Shown here piece after piece: positions 38,463-50,834 of a DNA stretch of 64,000 nucleotides. Both the position numbers and the translations under genes were made by a program. The DNA lies in NCBI GenBank assembly GCA_015499995.1, contig JADNRV010000074.1:1-64000 (forward strand), written 5' to 3'. Origin of the DNA: Flammula alnicola (lineage: Eukaryota > Basidiomycota > Agaricomycetes > Agaricales > Strophariaceae). The notes under the pieces were generated by a model. It made no database searches. It saw only the letters and a list, made by a program, of their open reading frames with translations, and was not told where the DNA came from. Within the stretch, counting starts at the first letter, position 1. The number at the start of each line of letters is the position of its first letter.

Positions 38463-40653
38463 TCACTTCTAAGGCCTCGAGCTCTTTGGATATATTAAGT
38501 ATAACTTTGTATAGAAAATTTTTAATAGTTAGGTTCCATCAATGAATTTTACGACCATTCTGAAAATGCGGTGTGCTCGAATCCGAGTCCGCCTGGCCAC
38601 ATTTGACGACATTGATAATGAAAACTCGAGATGCCTCTGGGATGGGTGAAAATGGAGAGGGACTAGACTGTTGTCGAAAGTTAACAACTAGCTTAGCATC
38701 TAGAAGCACGCAAGTAAGCGCCCGTCCGGTACTTGGTCCAATTCACAATTTTGATCCGTCCACCAAGTCGATCACAAACGCTCATTCAAGTATTCCTGGT
38801 GGCCTCATCGCGTCAGATACTATACGTGTTGGCAAACCCAGGCGACATACCTATGTAGTACGGGGAGAAAATATGAATTGGCTGCGAAGGGGATCAAGGG
38901 GTCGACAAAAGCGAGGTCAAATGGCCGGGTTCAGGGCGAATTTCAGCAATGATTCATACTAGTTCCCTCTAGGATCTGACGAGCTCAGAGTGGCCCATCC
39001 GCACAATGCCTCTTGGGGGTTGATAGGGAGTGGAGTGATAGTACATACTGATCGCATAGATTTGTGTGGCGGCGGTGCCGATAGACCAATGTCTAATGAT
39101 CGAGCCTATAGAGTGTCGGGCGCAGGGTAAATTGATTTGATAGTCTACGGAAGAGCCACGGTACAGTATGATTCAGATGGACGCACGGAAAGAGGCTCAG
39201 CCTCGGACTGAGTGCTCGTGCTTGTCATGATTGACTTTCCAAGATGGCTGGATTCGGCGTCTTGTGCGAAGGCGCCTTAACGCCTTCTTAACAATCATCT
39301 GATCGTTTGATGAAAGGCTTATCCAGAACATTGATGAAATCGAATAGATCAATGACAATCATGTCACCGTTGGTATACATCTGGTATACATCTCCACTTC
39401 TACACACAGTGGACCACAAGGCAACGCAATGCTGGCGCAACTTGGATGGTCGGAATATGGACATCGAATAACAAGAAGTTGAAGCGTTTCTTGTATTGAG
39501 AACAATCATTCATGTGTAGAGGGGGACTGTTTCAGACCGCTATTGCGATGGAATTGTTATTATGCATGTTCTTGTCGGCGGTCGTAGGGCGGCGTCCAGA
39601 ACACGAGAGATTACAGCACGACGAATAAGCTTATGGGCAGGTGACTGAAGGTTTCGTCGTGAGTTGGGTGATGATTGATTTTAAAGAGATTAAGGAAGGG
39701 GAACCGTTCATACCGACGATCTGGTTGTCGTCCGTCTAGCGCGTCGAATGTCGCGACTCGCCAGAAAAACGTTGACACGTTTATCCCTGCGCACGATTGT
39801 CGAGGTTCTGATCTCGTTGTGGACCATGCACCTGTATTTTTGCGTGTAGGCCTATAGATATGATTCAGTCTACGAAATAGATATGTTGTTACCCAACGCA
39901 CCTGAAATTTATTCGTAGTTCTTCCACTACCAGCTGCAGCATGATTCAAGGTCAATAATTCAAGGACCCAAGCCGTGGTCAAGCGCTGTCCGTTTCTATG
40001 TCTCTCTCCTGAGCCGTCTCCGATACTCATAAAATGACCCTAGACTAACGACGCCTTTGAAACTCGAATGTGCGCGTAGCTTATAGCCACGCGTCCTATA
40101 ATGAACTTGAAGGCGTCGAGGAATTTCAGAGTACGAGCGGTGCATTGATAACTTGTAAGGAAACGTGAAGTGAAAATGACGAGACCACGCGTAGGGCAGA
40201 GTTTTCCAAAGAATTTGTTCTCGAAGGATTGGCGCCAAGCACAACGACGGCGCCAAGTCACCGTCGGCGTTTGTTGGAGTCTTACATAACGCTCGAAACG
40301 TGAGAACAAGGTGAGGAGGAGAGGTCTCAGCCGCCGCTCATTCTTCTCCCCATTCTTTACATTTCATCGCCGCCGAGTACGCATCTAGGTATTTGATATC
40401 TGATATCCATCTCTTTACATCAATTTCTCACAAAGAACCCCACCTCATGTTTTAGCTTTGACAACTTTTCTCATATTAATAACCCTGCTGCCCGACTTTC
40501 CTCCGCCGCCCAGCTTGCCCTCTTTTTCACCCTTCTTTCGCCACTGTCCTTACCTTCATATATTGGATTTGAAGCTCGCCTTTCGTCCAAGTAACCCGCC
40601 TTTATCGCCCAGAAAGACGCCGTAATTCGCTACCCCACCCTCGCCAGCGAACG
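38463..40653. other. Intergenic, no supported gene
   Basis: The frames 38573-38962 (+) and 39611-40030 (-) are open but show no motif. 40320-40650 is C/T-rich and is probably the promoter and leader of the glycosyltransferase. Confidence 0.45.
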
Positions 40654-42980
40654 ATGTTCTTCCGACACGGGGGACTAACCCGCCGAGACGCTTTTCTGCT
40701 CCTGGTCGGGGCGTCCTCGATGCACATCTGGTCCTTACTATTCAGCCAACCAGCAGCTCAATCCGACCAGTCCATATTCATCAACACCCACGTATCACAA
40801 CCGAACGCACCGTTGCATAAAATTTCTACCGTCACCACCACAGCCATCGCCAAGCAAACGCAGACCCAAACACAGACCGTAACAGCGACCGCGACAGTGA
40901 CCAACATCGCCACGCCCACCTCCAAGGCACGCGCCGTTCTGCCCTTCGACGAGCTCCCCCCAACGGAGATCCTCGCCCACGCTCCTGGATGGACGCTCTT
41001 CCGCAATCTGTATATGTCGAATGGGACTCTCCTGCTCGTGGCGGACGAGGAGGGACGCAAGAACTTTCCCGAAATACGAATGATGACGAGCACTGGACTT
41101 GCTGCATTGAACACGCCAGAGAACATCGCCCAGAGGGAGCCGACGGATCATGATATGCGTATCATCTCCCCCCAGGAAGCCAAAACGAGATGGGTGTATA
41201 CGGGCAAAGGCGGAAAAGAACCAGGCTTGAATCGGGTATGGTCTGTCGAGGGCAATACGGTATGTCTTCCCTTGTGTTTATCACGTCTTTGGACCGTCAA
41301 TTTTGCTTCCTCCTCCCAATCATTACTCTAAATGCTACATCTACACTTCATTCCCATCCCACCCTTCCTCTCTTTAAATAACCCAACCTCTAACTATCCA
41401 CTAACTCACACTTTCATTTCCCTTCCCCAGCTGCTCTTCAACGACCCCTCCCAGTTCCTGCGACACTACTACCACTTCGTCGCCGAGCTCTTCTTCGGCG
41501 TCCAAGCCTTCTGGCACGGCGCCTTCTCCCCTCCCATCCCTTCCTCAGACATCGACGCACTGTCCCTACCATCACCATCCTCCTCCTCCTCTTCAATACA
41601 CTACGCGACAACCCACCCCGCCGCACCCCCGATCCACCGCGCGATCTTCGCACACGCCAACGCCGACGGGTGGCGCGACGACCCCGGCTTCAACGCCTAC
41701 TTCCTGCGCGCCGCCCTGCCCTCCCTCATCGTCGAGCACCAAGAAGACTGGACCGACCGCATCCGCGCCACGCGCCCCGTGCCCGGTCAGGCTGGCAGCA
41801 CAGAAGACAGGGCGTGGCACTTCCCCCTCGTCCTCTTGGCGGACCGGAGCGCGGCGCACCGGGGTGCGATGTGCGGCTCGAAGACGCAGAGGACGGCGAG
41901 CGAGGCGTGGGATTATATGCGCGTCAAGGGGAAGTTGAGGGGTGTACATGTGGGCGGGTGGTGGGCCCCGCTGAGGGAGGCGGTGTGGCGCTTCGCCGGC
42001 GCGGAGGAGGGCGTGGAGGCTGTTTCGCGTGCCAGTGGTGCTGGTAGTACTAGTACCGGTACCCCATCTCGAGACACCGCCAAGCAACAGCAGCCGATGG
42101 CGCACTTTGGCTTTGGGGCTGACGTTATGGACGTTGTCGGCCTGGACAGCAAGGCGCCCGTGCTTGACCCCTCCGCTGCGGTCGTCGATGTAGGCGTGGA
42201 GCACCAGAAGAAGCTGCCTATGCCCGAGAAGGTGGTCATAAGCTACATCAGCCGCCAGAGCGCGCGGAATCGCAAGTTGGTCGAGGAGGATCACGAGGGG
42301 TTGGTTGGAGCCTTGGAGGCGCTCGTGGAGAGGAAGAACGGGGAGCGGAAGGCGTTTTTGGAGGGTTTTGGGAGGGCTGTGGGCGTCGATGATGATGATG
42401 GTGATGATGATGATGATGGTGTTCCGCCGCTGGAGTGGGAGTTGGAGGTGTTGCAGGCGGAGAAGATGAGCAAGGACGAGCAGATTAGGGCTGCTGCGAG
42501 AACGACGGTGCGTTTTTGGCTTTCCTCCTTTTTTCCGTTTTCGTTTTCAGCAGGCCAAATCAAATTATTAAATGTGCTGTGTTGTTTTATTCTCTTTGTC
42601 TTTGCAGATTATGTTGGGCGTTCATGGGAACGGCCTCACGCATTTGGTCTTCATGAACCCGAAACGCGCGTCGACGGTCATCGAGATATTCTACCCTGGG
42701 GGCTTCGCGCATGATTACTACTGGACGGCGAGGTCTTTGGGCATGAGCCATTTCGCGGTGTGGAATGATACGTGAGTTTGAGTGTTCTTTTCGCCTGTTT
42801 CCTTGTCGTGGATGTGGAAGTGCTGATGGTTTGATTTGGTTTTGGTTTTGCGTTAGGCATCGGTCGTACCCTGATAAACCCGACGTCGATTATCCGGACG
42901 GCTTCCAGGAGAATGCGATCCCTGTGCATGGGCCGACGGTGGCGCAGCTTATTGAGGACCGTGTCGCTGGAAAGCTGTGA
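40654..42980 (+). CDS. Glycosyltransferase family 61 protein
   Basis: Model: join(40654..41259, 41431..42507, 42608..42771, 42857..42980), four exons, 656 aa, phases checked. A short cytosolic N-terminus and one hydrophobic helix (about residues 14-32) form a type II signal anchor, placing the enzyme in the ER or Golgi lumen. A Thr/Gln-rich stem follows. The GT61 domain shows LLFNDPSQFLRHYYHFVAELFFG, PEKVVISYISRQSARNRKL and the C-terminal LGVHGNGLTHLVFMNPK. The family includes EOGT and xylosyltransferases that use UDP-sugars. The acceptor here is unknown. Two low-complexity inserts occur: a Ser-rich one near residue 250 and an Asp-run coded by repeated GAT near 42390-42420. Confidence 0.88.
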
Positions 42981-44842
42981 TCTTGTAGCTTATGGCGCCA
43001 GTCTTCACTTGCTACCAGTGCCCTCATTCACGTTTCCTCTGCCGTGACGACTACATACTTGCATATCCATACCCACATCTTATTCCTGTTGACAACAACA
43101 ACATCAAGCCCCGACTTTGCGCAACATACTATCCATATCTCAGATTCTCGGATATGGCACCCTCCTGTATCGACAAATTTGAACCGAAACCATCCACTGG
43201 AAATCGTCACACAACCAAACGTCTCCTGCAATCTATCTTATTTATTTCGGCGTCTCCTTCGTACCTCCGCCTTAGGCGTAAAGGACTTGCCGATATCCTA
43301 CCCAGTACCACCCAACACTCTACCTCAAGAGACTATTCCCCAGGATCCCCCCACAGCCACGACAAAGAACCAAGCCACTGTATTTACGCGTCATACATAC
43401 CTACATACATACTCGAAGTCCTTCTCGGCTTGTACGTAACCTTTGGTCGCCTGCGTGGACCGTGTATTACCCTTGCCTTTCCGTCTACCTTTTACCTTTT
43501 ACAGTCAGTACGTCCACCTCCGATTGGCAACGACTCGTCTCATCATCATCTGTGCTGTCGTGATGATTGGTGTATTGCATACGTATGCGTTGTACGAGTA
43601 CATACTACATACTACACAGAGTACTTAGAGTACATTCAAACCTGCGTGTATTTGGCTGAACGTTGAGGTGTGGGATGGGTCATCATTTTGTTATGCACTT
43701 TGGGTTTTTACAAGCCGTCTATCCGTTAACAACGCGTTTATACTCGAGGCGTCTTACAAATTCTGAAATTTTTTACACACTGTACAAGAATGATTTGGAT
43801 GACTATTTCTATCGGCGTTCTCGCAGTTGTCGATCGAGGCGTGCCAGATACTTAAGATCGGTGAGTTGAGTGCTTTTCTCACGGACTCTCCTTGACAAGT
43901 CTCACCCAAGTTAGTATCATTTTTATCGAAGTCGTGCAATTTATGGGGTCGAAGAAGGGGAGGTGAACGCCAGGTATCATATGACACAGTCACGGTGCGT
44001 GCGTGCGCCGTGATCCACCGCCTGCCAACCCGGCTCCTCGGGCACGGGGTGCCCTTGTAATTGTAATCCACTGGCAATCCAGCCTGCTGTTTGATTGTCT
44101 TGGAGGGGTCTGTCAGAACTCACTCTTGGTTACGAAATTATCGGGAATTTTGTTGGGTGATATATACAGGCACAGCGACTCGGGTCTTTACCTGATCATA
44201 GAATAGAATAGAGGCCCATCGTTCTCGCGAAGAGTCTGGCGTTGGGATAATACGTATGTCAACGTAGACTCAGGTGGATCCTTTTCTCCATGCAAATGTT
44301 GTCCGGATTACATCCTGTGCGTGCAAATTTTGGGATCGTCATACGCTGCATATCTCCGTTGTATTGACCGATACCGCTGGAGCGTGGAGCGTGGTCGCGG
44401 AGCCGCTCAAAGCAAGCTCTTCGACGCTTCGAAGCAGGGAATCTAGATACCTAGCGCCATTGATCGACTACAGTTTATGAACAGCGAACTATGGATTCTG
44501 TCAGGGGGACATTATTGAGCTTTTCCTATCTGCGTCTAATCTACGTCTAATACTAGCTTCGAATTCTGCAAGGAGACTATTCCTCGGGAGTCGGGCATAT
44601 TTCTGTTCTCCCGAAGGCAATTTTGATCAGGAGCCCCAGGTTCCAAGAATAACTAGCACTGGTGGGATCTTCAAAGACTGATTCCCCATCCTCCATTCGC
44701 GTGTCATGATCTGCTTCGGCGTACACCCCCTCGACGGAGAAAGATCGGTCAATTAAAGAGTCTATTCATAAACTTATAAGTCCTCAGTCTAGAGTATAAA
44801 TGGATTGTCGCTCCTCTAAAAGAGAAATCAGCAGATGTTCTC
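42981..44842. other. Intergenic, no supported gene
   Basis: Open frames at 42992-43666 (+) are Tyr/Thr/His-rich and look like read-through of 3' non-coding DNA, with TACATA repeats near 43390 and 43600. Nothing else is recognisable. Confidence 0.5.
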
Positions 44843-45101
44843 ATGGCCATGAGAGTGGCCAGCGCACTCCGTTTATCGCAAGAGATGCTAGAGTTAATCC
44901 GTGCGATTGTTTGGCGAATGAGCAGAGCTGATCACAGCATAGACATATTGTCACGGAAGCAAACCGTTGGGCGATCGAGTGGCGCACATGAGTTGCCTAT
45001 TTGGGCTTACATGAACAATGTGAATGGGTTGTGCCACCGGTTGCATAACACTTATATCACAGGTAAAATAATACGTTCAGGGGCATCTGCCCAACCCGAA
45101 A

Positions 45102-45118
45102 CCCCATTGAATAGCTTC
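45102..45118. repeat. Left target-site duplication of the LINE
   Basis: CCCCATTGAATAGCTTC, identical to 46003-46019. Confidence 0.95.
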
Positions 45119-46002
45119 TTTTTTTTTTTTTTTTTTTTTGGTGGAGCGTTGGGAATCTTAAAGATATCCCAGCCTGTCAGCATACGACAAATCGACGCTT
45201 CAAGGCCCGCTAGTGTTTTCGGGGGTTTTAAACCCCGTGTACCGGATCACATAATCACCCCGAGGAAATGCATTTACGCACGTAGTGTGGGACTCGTTCG
45301 TGGCCGTCTTCCTTCCTCCTACTTACCTTATCTTCATCTATCTCTCCCCCTTCCATCATTCTCTTGCGGCCTAATACCCACTAAAACCCCGGTCTCCCTG
45401 GTCCAATCCTGAGGGAGATTGTCTTCATTTAGAAGAGTACCTGTCCAAGTATCCAGCACTAAACCTTTGGCAAGTGCTTTCTTCTCGTATTTTGAGTCCG
45501 TCATCCTGCAGTCCATTTCCAGTCGCAGGTTGATGGCTTTTATCCATCTCTTATTAACCTCTGCCTTCGTAGTAGGCTCATTTTCATTCTGGATCACCCT
45601 CTCGCATCTCATTTTCCATATTAGATGCGCGGATTCAGACATCATTATTCGCTGGAATCTCATCGCTCCTTGTTGGATATGTCCTTCTGGTGTTCGGAAA
45701 GTTGCGTTGGAGCTAGCTAGGATTGTTCCAAGGGATATTTCTGGCCACGGTGCGTCCGTTTTCATTTCCCATAGCTCACGCGCTAACTTCCATACTTCAT
45801 CCTGGCCAGAGGCAGTACATTCTGTCAAGATGTGTTCCATCGTCTCATCCACGTCATCACAGTGGATGCACTTGCTTCGTTCCTGTATTTCGGGAGCAAA
45901 ACCAGCTCTTCGCCAGTTGGTTCCAATCATGTACGCATCATGAATTGACATCCATAGAAAATATCGTATGTTTCTCGATATGTCTTTGTGTCTTATTGAC
46001 TG
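45119..46002 (-). mobile_element. 5'-truncated LINE (non-LTR retrotransposon)
   Basis: This is an 884-bp insertion on the minus strand. It ends in a poly(A) tail, seen as 21 T at 45119-45139, and is flanked by perfect 17-bp target duplications. Its frame (45334 up to the 5' end) is the C-terminal part of a LINE reverse-transcriptase polyprotein. It has SIRHKDISRNIRYFLWM, the zinc-binding CIHCDDVDETMEHILTEC, SESAHLIWKMRCERVIQNE and LDTWTGTLLNEDNLPQDW, as in LINE copies of other mushroom fungi. The reverse transcriptase and endonuclease are missing. Perfect target duplications and an open frame point to a recent insertion. Confidence 0.93.
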
Positions 46003-46019
46003 CCCCATTGAATAGCTTC
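46003..46019. repeat. Right target-site duplication of the LINE
   Basis: Second copy of the 17-bp sequence at 45102-45118. Confidence 0.95.
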
Positions 46020-46119
46020 GCAGCACCAGGTCTTGACATTTCGGCGCGAAGCCTTACGACTTACACCTTGGGTTCCTAGATTCTCATTCCTTGGAAGTTT
46101 CTGCTCTCACGTCGACTAG

Positions 46120-46688
46120 ATGGCTTTGTCAACGATAGAAAGGAAACATGCTACTGTGTGTAATACCCACTCTTACCCTATAATAATTCTCATGTATTGC
46201 AGGTACCACAGGATTGGCTACAGGCGATATCAATGACAACAACTCCTTCGAGAGTGCCACAAGTCATGAAAAATTTCAAGCCCGCTAAAAGTTCCTCACA
46301 TGACGATGCGCCTCCAATGCAGCATCTTGAGGCATATGTGGACATAAATTCTCCATCCATCAAGGAGCGCGGTTTTCGTAGGCTGAAGTTTCCTAGACGA
46401 TCAGATGTACGCCCTTTACCGATATTGGAACGTCATGCCGACTCTCCAAATTTCCGTGAAAACGTATCTGAAAGCAAAACAAGCCTTATTGATCATCAGT
46501 TAGGCAGGAGATCGAGTCCCCCAGTTTCAATCGCCATCCAGATGTTAGCAATTGCGTTAACGTTGTTCGCATCATTCCTCTTCATCTGGCTCTGGGCTCC
46601 CCTGTTCGCTATCTTGGACTATGTACTAAGCAGTGCTTGGCGAAAATACATACTACCGTATCTGAATGACGTAGTGGAGGAGGCTTGA
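46120..46688 (+). CDS. Hypothetical protein with C-terminal membrane helix
   Basis: Model: join(46120..46155, 46203..46688), 173 aa; exon 1 is tentative. The N-terminal 110 residues are polar and basic (FRRLKFPRR). They are followed by one long hydrophobic segment (SIAIQMLAIALTLFASFLFIW) and a short amphipathic end (WRKYILPYLNDVVEEA). No domain is recognised. It resembles the neighbour at 48284-49628 in overall plan: small exons, a disordered middle and a membrane helix near the C-terminus. Upstream exons may have been lost when the LINE landed about 120 bp away. Confidence 0.45.
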
Positions 46689-48283
46689 TGTTACATATGC
46701 GGATCCTATGTGATCTTTGCTACTATATTCCTTGCACCTCAAATCAGCCTACAGGATTTCTGGAAAATTTACGCTACACACCCCTTCATACAAGCGATAT
46801 CGGACAAGCGTCCTGCCAGTGTGGCATTCCGTACAACTGCGTACACGTTCCTTGACAGAAGAAATAGAATGAATTATATTTTTTTGCTATCGACGTACAT
46901 ATTCCAAGCCTCGAACTCATGCAAACTTTTGATGTAACTATGTACCCGGAGTAAGTATACAGCCCGAGTTCAGTGATGCTGGTGGCGGTAATGTCGCCGC
47001 TGGCATGATTCTTCAGACGATTTTCCCAGTCACATAACTTCTAACCTCCATCAATCTCGTCGTGCTCATCGTGTCCGTGCACAATACTATTTATCTCATC
47101 GTTAAGGACACAAAGCCGGCTGCGGAATGATGCTCGGTCGGTTGAATTGATCCACATATCCAGCACGGAGTTCAGGGACCCGACTAGTACTCAGCACTTC
47201 AGGGTACAATGATATGCATTGATCATGGACAGACCATGAATGATATCTTCCTGCTTCAGTTTTTAGTGGTGTTACTAGCCCCGCGCCACAATTGAACTCG
47301 GATCCCTTCTAAATCAGGTATATTTATATCGCGCTTGGCTTAGCGCCTGTAGGGCACTTCCTCCCAGCAGCGCGATCGATGTATTCCGGCATACAATTTA
47401 CTCCGTTTCTGACCTCTTATTTTCAGGTTTCATGGAAGTTTCCCGACATGCTTTATGATCCTCTTGAGACGGTCAGGATTATCTGGATGCACATTGTGAT
47501 CTGTAGTTTGAGCGACTGATCATCATCAGCGATATTGCCACTGAAAGATTGGCATCTCATGTTAATCTGATAGCAACGACACACTCATTTGTCTGGTTGT
47601 CGTCAATTCAGTACAACGCCTCTTGTACATTTCTTATGGTCTGTGGCGCGATTGCTCGATCTACCAAGGAAAGAAACTAATGGTTCCTATATTCTATGAA
47701 GCCTGACGAATTGATGTACCTTCATGCGACAGAATTGCGCGAGGAACAAGGTCAATACTAGTACTACAGCTTTCATACCGCCAAAATGCATAGTCAATGA
47801 GCATGACAAGCACCTGAGCTTAACACGGCAGCGCGTAGATTAGATTAGATTAGGCCGTGGCTGTGCACGACCATAGCGCGCGTCCGTAGAGAATGCAACT
47901 TGAACGCAACCTTTGCCTGCAACGCCATACCGCACGGAGCTGCCTAGACGCGTTCCCGACCACTTGCGCACCGAGGGAGGTCTAATTGGACTGCTCCAAT
48001 GGATCAAGATGGGCCAGTTGCGCGTGCATCATTTTTGGCCCTTTGAAGTTTGAACAATTTGGAGTGGCACCGACTTTTCCCAGTTCGTGCCACAGTGGCA
48101 CAGATATTCTGGCCCTTTAGCCACTCCGTGTGAGATATAAGATGCATGTAAATTGAGTCCCTTTCTCTCTTTTTTGTTTAGCTATTAACCAGGTTCACAT
48201 CCCGACTTCACGGAGGGAAATTTAAGCAGCACTGACCTCGGTGCCTTTCAATTCATCTGACGTCGCAGAATACGCGAATAAAA
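46689..48283. other. Intergenic, possible membrane-protein relics
   Basis: Hydrophobic plus-strand stretches near 47030-47130 and 47320-47470 are broken by stops. A TAGATTAGATTAGATT run lies at about 47837-47852. No intact gene is seen. Confidence 0.4.
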
Positions 48284-49628
48284 ATGGTCCTCTACGCCTA
48301 TAGTTCGGTGAGCACCCCCAATTTATAATTTATCTCTCGATAATTATTATCCTGACAAATTTTCTTATGCTGTAGAACGTCGATCCGCTAGATACTCGTG
48401 CAGGCCGGGTGGACGCGTTAGCAACAATGTCGCTCATTCAGATGATGGCAGACGCCTACAAGACAGCACGGGTTGGTTGGCAGAAGGACATTGATAACGC
48501 AGTAGTCGAGGGCGTTGACGACGTATGCTTTTTCTTATTCTCTCAAATGTGCTTCTCGAGTTTTGGCTCATTCAAATTTTCCTAGCCTGAAAGCTTTGGT
48601 CCAAACGAAGCCCAAAAGGTGCGTAAGACCCGGGCGGATTTCTTTATATAAACTCTAACCGTCTGAGGTATTGATAGGCCATTGATGATTGGCTCGTTCA
48701 CACTGGATTTCTACCATCGAAACCCCCTCGCAAAAGAACACGAGAATCTAATTTTGTGAGCGCCTCTATCTATGACTTCTGAGTTTGTGTAAATAGACTA
48801 ACCCGCATGTGCCACAGGTGCCGCAGGAAAAAGCCCAGAAACCGACACCAGAAAAAGTCAAAAAATGGCATGCATTTCTCAGCCGTCCTCAAAGACTACA
48901 CAGGTCTGACACTCCGAATTCTCAACGCTCTACGTCTCCTCTCTCTCCGAAAAAATTGTGGAAGAGACTCCGAGGAAAGTCTCTTTCCGTGTCTACTTCA
49001 ACACCGACTCTTGCGGACTCTTCCACCATAAATTTACGTCTTCCTCCACCTCCGGAATCGAGGCCAAGGTCTTCCACCCTTCCCCCATCAATTCCCATTG
49101 ACAGTCGTCGATCAGAAGTAGGAGTCATTTGTTTATTGTATTGTAATGCATAATGATTAACCTGGGATTTATTTTATGAACGTTTAGCCCGGCCCAATCG
49201 TTCGACGGCCCCGATTCTCAGCAGACTTACCTTCCCAAACAACGCATCAGCATGTCGAGACACCAGCCGTGATACAGCCCCCTTCGCCCCGCCGCATAGA
49301 AGCAACGTCTTCTCGTAACTTGACTTCTTTATCTACCTGGGAGAGTCGTCCTGTGAACGCATACCGCATTCTGTCACGACCAAAGATGGATTTGACGACG
49401 GATTCATCTCGACGTCGTCCTTCATTTGACGATCACAGAAGTCACCAAGCCTCCGAGAATGATGGGACATCAACACATCAACCTAATGTCACTATATGGA
49501 CCCTCTTCGTCGTAACGATGCTTGGATACCTGTGTTTCTTTATATTGTTTCTTGCGTGCATTTTCATCGCCTTAAAGCAATTGATGGTAAAGACTCTATC
49601 ACTGATAGCAAGTGATGATGTTGACTGA
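48284..49628 (+). CDS. Hypothetical protein with C-terminal membrane helix
   Basis: Model: join(48284..48307, 48376..48522, 48586..48618, 48678..48755, 48818..49117, 49188..49628), six exons, 340 aa, all phase 0. The N-terminal part (NVDPLDTRAGRVDALATMSL, AYKTARVGWQKDID) looks folded and helical. Residues 95-290 are Pro/Ser/Arg-rich and probably disordered. One membrane helix (TIWTLFVVTMLGYLCFFILF) lies about 40 residues from the C-terminus. All five introns are phase 0. I recognise no family; a membrane-tethered regulatory protein is possible but unproven. Confidence 0.6.
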
Positions 49629-50834
49629 TCCGGATCCTTGGGATTGGCGTGCGGATTCGGAAGGTCTATCATACACCTGTCTTAGAATATAATACTCTTC
49701 AAGCTCCCGGAAACCTCTAACGGAATAACAAATGTACCTCGCACCAAATGCAGAAATGAAGTCTTTTTGAATCACTTTCGATGCGACTCTTGAAGCTGGT
49801 AGTTATCTAGGCGACCAAGGGCCTAGGTGGACCTATCTGGACCTACACAAGTGCGATCGGCTCCAATACGGCTCCGCACAACAATCTTTCCAGCAAACAC
49901 AGCTCCTGCTTTGCCCTCACCCCAAGTAGAAGATAAGAAGCTCCGGATCGCCCATCTAGCGGGCCTTTGGAGAAGCCTTTCCATCAAGATTCCAATTCAA
50001 CCTTGCATCTATTAATATTCTCGTTCTTCATTTAGTTCGTACTTATTAGCTTTCTCTCATTGTGATACTACACGGTTTCGCTCGGCATACAGCGACATTG
50101 ATTGATTGACACACTGTTGGTTGATCATTGGAACAACAAAGTAATCTTTCACAAGCAAAATTTGGAACCTAAAGTTTCAAGCCTGAATATATCCTATCTA
50201 TCTGAAAGCTCTCGCTGCAATCTCGCTGCATTGACTTTGTCTGGTGCTGTGATAGTCGTGGTCACTTTGTCATACATCATGTTCTTCAAGTTGGTTTTAC
50301 TAAAAAACTGAAGATGAAACCTGCGAACGCCGAACATCTATGCCTATCTATACTCCTTGCATCACGGACGGCGTTGCGATCTCGAGTCCAATGGGGAGCT
50401 TTGTGAAGGTGGCTAGGCATATAAGTACGTGATCATGTGGAGGTGGTGTTTGGTGTTTGGCTACTCTAGCTTGAACTCTTTCCACATCAACATTTTACCG
50501 CGGTCCCCCAAGAACGACGAGTATCGCATGCACCGCTAACCCACAAGTACTGCATAACTCCCATATGTCAGATCCATCTTCCCATGTTACAAAGTTATTT
50601 TGGGGCCTTTACGTCGCCCCATTCGGATGTCTGGAGTATGTGTTTTATATTTTTGGAATCCGTTCCTTTTCGCCGCCAAGTTACTCGCCGCTTTTTTCAG
50701 GACTATCCGCATCTTGAAATGCTCAGAGATCTGAAACGCCTATCATGCCAAATGCTCAAAAGGACGAGATACTTGTTTCAATCTTCGGTTCATCCTCCCA
50801 ACGAGCCTGTCTCTTTGGCCAGTGATCAATCGTC
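49629..50834. other. Intergenic with one short membrane-segment frame
   Basis: The frame 50102-50311 (+) ends in a hydrophobic helix (LTLSGAVIVVVTLSYIMFF) and a basic tail. This recalls the C-termini of the two genes before it, so it may be a relic of that family. The last 250 bp should be the promoter of the second transporter. Confidence 0.35.

Larger units (their letters stand above)
44843..46079 (+). pseudogene. Host open frame split by a LINE insertion
   Basis: A plus-strand frame runs from ATG 44843 into the left target-site copy (45102-45118). The same frame leaves the right copy (46003-46019) and runs to a stop at 46077-46079. Without the insertion this would be a continuous frame of about 110 codons. 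I do not recognise the product, and it may only be an accidental open frame; splicing is not modelled. Confidence 0.3.

Noticed and set aside
41593..42294. 233-codon minus-strand frame
   Set aside because: It lies inside exon 2 of the GT61 gene, whose family motifs are clear; the GC-rich coding sequence opens the opposite strand.
45419..45943. 174-codon plus-strand frame inside the LINE
   Set aside because: Antisense of the LINE polyprotein, which has clear zinc-binding and conserved C-terminal motifs.
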